15,526 nucleotides of DNA from an uncultured Prevotella sp. (GTDB lineage: Bacteria > Bacteroidota > Bacteroidia > Bacteroidales > Bacteroidaceae): contig UQTI01000068.1 of assembly GCA_900543975.1 (NCBI GenBank), forward strand, positions 1-15,526, in the 5' to 3' direction. Shown here in pieces: positions 13,732-15,526 of this stretch. The position numbers and the translations under genes are program-made. The notes under the pieces were generated by a model. The model ran no database searches. It was not told the origin of the DNA and saw only the letters and a program-made list of their open reading frames with translations. How positions within the stretch are numbered: position 1 is the first letter of the stretch; every line of letters begins with the position of its first letter.

Positions 13732-14193
13732 ATGTTGACGCATGGGAAGGTTTATGATTTTCAGATTAAGTATGCTATAATACATTTGTTATGTAAACAC
13801 TTTACTTTCTATACCCAATGTGTCTATGATAATAGTTGGTCTGTTGACATTTTTCTTAATGATCAAGACGATATAGAAACCGTTTACAACATGGTTCTCG
13901 ATACAGAAGTATCTGCACTTCCTCAAATAGACAAAGAATTCATTATAGATCTACACTGCAAACAAACAGAGAGAATAACTCCGAAGAGTATTAACAAGCC
14001 ACGTTGTGCAGAAGATCTGACTTGCTTGTATGATGAAGAGATTACACAGGCAGAGAAGAAAGAAATAATCGCCAGACATTACAAAACAAGCATATCTACA
14101 GCTCAACGCTGGATGAAGCGATATGGACTTCTGAAGGCGTCGAACAACAAGAAGCATGAAGATAGAGTTGCCAAAGAACAAGAGACTGAATAG
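13732..14193 (+). CDS. Hypothetical protein with putative helix-turn-helix (middle part of the TAG-interrupted frame)
   Basis: By the standard code this is a 153-residue protein of unknown family. Its N-terminal two-thirds look globular, with strands such as FTFYTQCVYDNSWSVDIFLN. The C-terminal third carries a likely DNA-binding helix-turn-helix: EEITQAEKKEIIARHY, a turn KTSIS, and TAQRWMKRYGLLK (14035-14145), like the recognition helices of transposase or sigma-type HTH domains. It ends in a charged tail at TAG (14191). The same frame continues without TAA or TGA for 85 more codons. The start may be an internal methionine of a longer protein. Confidence 0.7.
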   Translation: MLTHGKVYDFQIKYAIIHLLCKHFTFYTQCVYDNSWSVDIFLNDQDDIETVYNMVLDTEVSALPQIDKEFIIDLHCKQTERITPKSINKPRCAEDLTCLYDEEITQAEKKEIIARHYKTSISTAQRWMKRYGLLKASNNKKHEDRVAKEQETE

Positions 14194-14451
14194 AATATAA
14201 AGAAACTAATGTAGAATGACATTTACAAGATGATAAGTCCATACGCTTAGTCTATCATTGATGTGCTAAATTCAACCATAAAAGAACTTCATGAAACCAT
14301 AGACAAGCGAGATGGAGAAATAGAAAGTCTCAAAGAATATATAAACAAACTGAATAAGAATTAGTAGGGTGGCGTATTAAGTGGAGTCAATGACAGCGAT
14401 GATACTAATTGGATGGATGTAGACTTAAAGACACAAGGAATGTTCGGATAA
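14194..14451 (+). pseudogene. Coding-like 3' tail with in-frame TAGs (pseudogene if the standard code applies)
   Basis: These 85 sense-or-TAG codons follow the TAG at 14191 in the same frame. Under the standard code they are either untranslated or a remnant, since the only ATG-initiated piece (14230) stops after six residues. The composition is protein-like: a Glu/Lys-rich heptad-type helix at 14251-14361 and an acidic C-terminus. This entry records the standard-code reading of what is described at 13366-14451. Confidence 0.5.
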
Positions 14452-14532
14452 TAAGATCATGTCTAAGAGTATGTTGTACAACATCAATGTCTTTATTTGT
14501 CAACTCTACTTAAAATAATTAGGTCCTATTTT

Positions 14533-14563
14533 TTTGCGATACCAATAATAATTAGTAACTTTG
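14533..14563 (+). promoter_or_regulatory. Strong promoter of the structured region
   Basis: TTTG (14533-14536), exactly 19 nt, then TAACTTTG (14556-14563). This is one of the best consensus promoters in the window, yet no gene of normal length follows on the plus strand. The predicted start is near 14570. Confidence 0.75.
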
Positions 14564-14569
14564 GCACGC

Positions 14570-14935
14570 TAAATTGCATTTTATGTGCAATGACGGCATG
14601 TAGCCCTACGCCGAAGTCGCTTGAAAGAGTGTCGGTTGGTTGAGGGTAAACTTTAGAAAAGCGTTATTGGCGCTTGGTTTTCTGACATCTTGAAACTTCG
14701 AACACTTCAATATCTGTCACGAAGCCATGCAATGATGATGCCTATGGGTATGTAATATACGTACCTTTCATAAGTCAGCTCCCAAAAGAGCTGACTCTAT
14801 GGGAGTGTATCTATACATATCGGCGTGGGGTCTCGTTGCTCGTTTCTGACAGATGGGTAAGTTCGAAGACCTCAAGATGTGAAGCGAGCGACAATGGGCT
14901 TCACGCTTGAACCAGTATGTATTTTGTAAGTATCT
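14570..14935 (+). ncRNA. Putative structured RNA or leader with several hairpins
   Basis: Hairpins in order: ATTGCA/TGCAAT (14573-14591); CGGC..GTAG/CTAC..GCCG (14594-14613); AGAA-AAGCG/CGCTT..TTCT (14655-14682); TGACA..TTGAA/TTCAA..TGTCA (14683-14719); CATA-AGTCAGCTC/GAGCTGACT-c-TATG (14769-14801); and GTTGCTCGTTTC paired along all 12 positions, two of them G-U, with GAAGCGAGCGAC (about 14834-14893). The fourth and sixth share TTTCTGACA at the 5' side and TTCGAA in the apical loop. Candidates are a regulatory RNA, a long leader of a gene beyond the window, or an origin of transfer of a conjugative element. I do not recognise a named RNA family, and the 3' end is uncertain because no terminator is visible. 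Confidence 0.4.
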
Positions 14936-15281
14936 GTAAATCAGAAGAAACTTTACAATATTAAACGTAAATGATACCATAAAGTTCCCATTGTATGCAA
15001 GAAATCAATCTTGTGTAGTTTTGGGTGAAACACGAGTAGTTTAATACAAATCCGTGGTTAAGCTTTGTTAACTATTTCTATGTAACTATAGCAGAGGTAT
15101 CTATAAGATATTTTATACCTATCACAATTTTATAACCCCAAATTGGTCATTAGAGATTTTTTCGTGTAAAAAGTCAGATTATAGTAGACTGTGCCATCTC
15201 CCATATTGGAGATGATAATTGCAACAAAACAAAAGACGCAAGTAACCAAGCAGGGGCGATAAGTCAATAGAATTGGTTATT

Positions 15282-15458
15282 TTATTTTCCAAATATTGAC
15301 TTCAATATCATTTTACCGATTTTCTTCTCTATACCAGATTTAGTAGTAGGAATGCCTGTTTGGCGGGCTATTTTTTGTTTTGCCTGAGTTATACCTAAAG
15401 CCCTTTTCCAAGAGAACGAAAGCCACGGTATTCCAGTGTTTGATTCTCTTTTTCCCAT
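15282..15458 (-). CDS. Small basic hypothetical protein (58 aa)
   Basis: A complete 58-codon gene beginning MGKRESNTGIPWLSFSWKRA and ending IGKMILKSIFGK. It is highly basic (about 13 Lys/Arg) with no membrane segment. The phrases SFSWKRALGITQAKQKIA and RQTGIPTTKSG look like a small DNA-associated protein that I recall, without certainty, from Bacteroidales mobile elements. The ATG lies 4 nt after the stop of another minus-strand frame running in from the right edge, so the two probably form an operon. It ends in TAA. Function unknown. Confidence 0.65.
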   Translation of the reverse strand: MGKRESNTGIPWLSFSWKRALGITQAKQKIARQTGIPTTKSGIEKKIGKMILKSIFGK

Positions 15459-15462
15459 TTTC

Positions 15463-15526
15463 TTATCCTAATTTATGGTATATCCCTTTTAATAGAAGCC
15501 ATCCTCCCCACAAAACGGCTCCGTAG
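15463..15526 (-). CDS. C-terminal end of a gene cut by the window edge
   Basis: Twenty codons plus TAA enter from the right edge on the minus strand, reading YGAVLWGGWLLLKGIYHKLG. The hydrophobic, Trp-rich and then basic ending suggests a C-terminal membrane-associated helix. It lies 4 nt upstream of the 58-codon gene in the same direction. Too little is present to assign a family; the call rests on coding-like composition and tight spacing. Confidence 0.45.
   Translation of the reverse strand, partial: YGAVLWGGWLLLKGIYHKLG

Larger units (their letters stand above)
13366..14451 (+). other. Single 361-codon open frame interrupted only by six TAG codons
   Basis: From the ATG at 13366 one frame runs to tandem TAA codons (14449 and 14452). 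In-frame stops are TAG only, at 13723, 14191, 14212, 14248, 14362 and 14365 (codons 120, 276, 283, 295, 333, 334). There is no TAA, TGA or frameshift. The part after 14191 is coding-like: KMISPYA, then a charged coiled-coil (IKELHETIDKRDGEIESLKE, about codons 304-323), then SDDTNWMDVDLKTQGMFG. Reading TAG as Gln gives a smooth sequence, for example ETE-Q-NIKKLM-Q-ND and KLNKN-QQ-GG. Domains would be a helical N-terminus, a central HTH (about 224-258) and a C-terminal coiled coil. CAA and CAG also occur. Alternatives are three stacked ORFs or a pseudogene decayed only by C-to-T changes at CAG. Confidence 0.6.
14452..15281. other. Long region without a recognisable protein gene
   Basis: About 830 nt with no convincing ORF on either strand. 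The left half contains a strong promoter and a series of hairpins (14533-14935). The right half (14940-15281) is AT-rich and holds little: a perfect hairpin CATCTCC / GGAGATG (15195-15201 with 15208-15214) with no T tract, and the 3' flank of the small gene at 15282. A 70-codon minus-strand frame (14768-14980) is antisense to the hairpins and not protein-like. Confidence 0.6.

Noticed and set aside
14853..14936. Possible remnant of a four-helix-bundle (S23-type) gene, MGKFEDLKM then stop
   Set aside because: The first codons resemble that family, but a TGA follows after nine codons and the same bases are fully used in the long stem-loop; chance similarity cannot be excluded.
14768..14980. 70-codon minus-strand frame
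   Set aside because: It lies antisense to the hairpin series, its composition follows the stems, and it has no protein-like motif.
14995..15135. 46-codon frame with two in-frame TAGs (15016, 15037) ending in TAA
   Set aside because: It would fit amber recoding, but is too short to exceed chance and shows no recognisable motif.
15195..15214. Hairpin CATCTCC / GGAGATG as a terminator
   Set aside because: There is no T tract on either strand after the stem, and no gene clearly ends beside it.
13366..15281. Suppressor tRNA with a CTA anticodon
   Set aside because: I looked for tRNA-like arms around a CTA loop near the TAG-rich frame and found no cloverleaf. The TTCGAA loops at 14697 and about 14861 are not flanked by T-arm stems.

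Overview
The window looks like the chromosome of a Bacteroidales bacterium, most likely Prevotellaceae, with an integrated mobile element starting near 10.25 kb. The evidence is the repeated Bacteroidota promoter pattern (TTTG or TTG, about 19-20 nt, then TAnnTTTG), few Shine-Dalgarno sites, and the linked block rpsU / xerC-type recombinase / hpf / tRNA-Thr. I could run no database search, so family names rest on motif recognition.

Left part (1-4127, minus strand): an aminopeptidase P gene, rpsU with its own terminator, a xerC-hpf pair, and a strong promoter for a tRNA operon whose first gene, tRNA-Thr(UGU), is cut by the window edge. Degenerate 22-bp tandem repeats lie between the rpsU terminator and xerC.

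Middle part (4128-10230, plus strand): malate dehydrogenase with a long purine-rich leader and a clear terminator; a DUF3737 beta-helix-type protein; then a compact run of MalY/PatB-type aminotransferase, CutC, a degenerate methyltransferase-like protein and a PduO-type cobalamin adenosyltransferase; then a DUF2795 gene ending in a 15-bp terminator hairpin. These are GC-richer housekeeping genes.

Right part (about 10240-15526): an AT-rich accessory region with a tyrosine integrase, a convergent serine recombinase, a small unknown gene, tandem hairpins, iteron-like repeats, a long open frame, a structured region behind an excellent promoter, and two short minus-strand coding regions at the right edge (one complete at 58 codons, one cut). 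The element's right end and conjugation or phage structural genes are not in the window.

The most unusual signal is at 13366-14451. Two ordinary-looking ORFs and a coding-like 3' tail share one frame of 361 codons. Six TAG codons are its only interruptions; there is no TAA, TGA or frameshift, and it ends in tandem TAA. This fits amber reassignment or readthrough, as known for some Prevotella/Bacteroides phages (TAG read as Gln), better than random decay. No suppressor tRNA is visible here, and the chromosomal cutC gene ends in TAG, so the host itself uses TAG as a stop. The second signal is the region 14533-14935: a TTTG-N19-TAACTTTG promoter followed by several hairpins, two of which present a self-complementary TTCGAA loop, with no long ORF.
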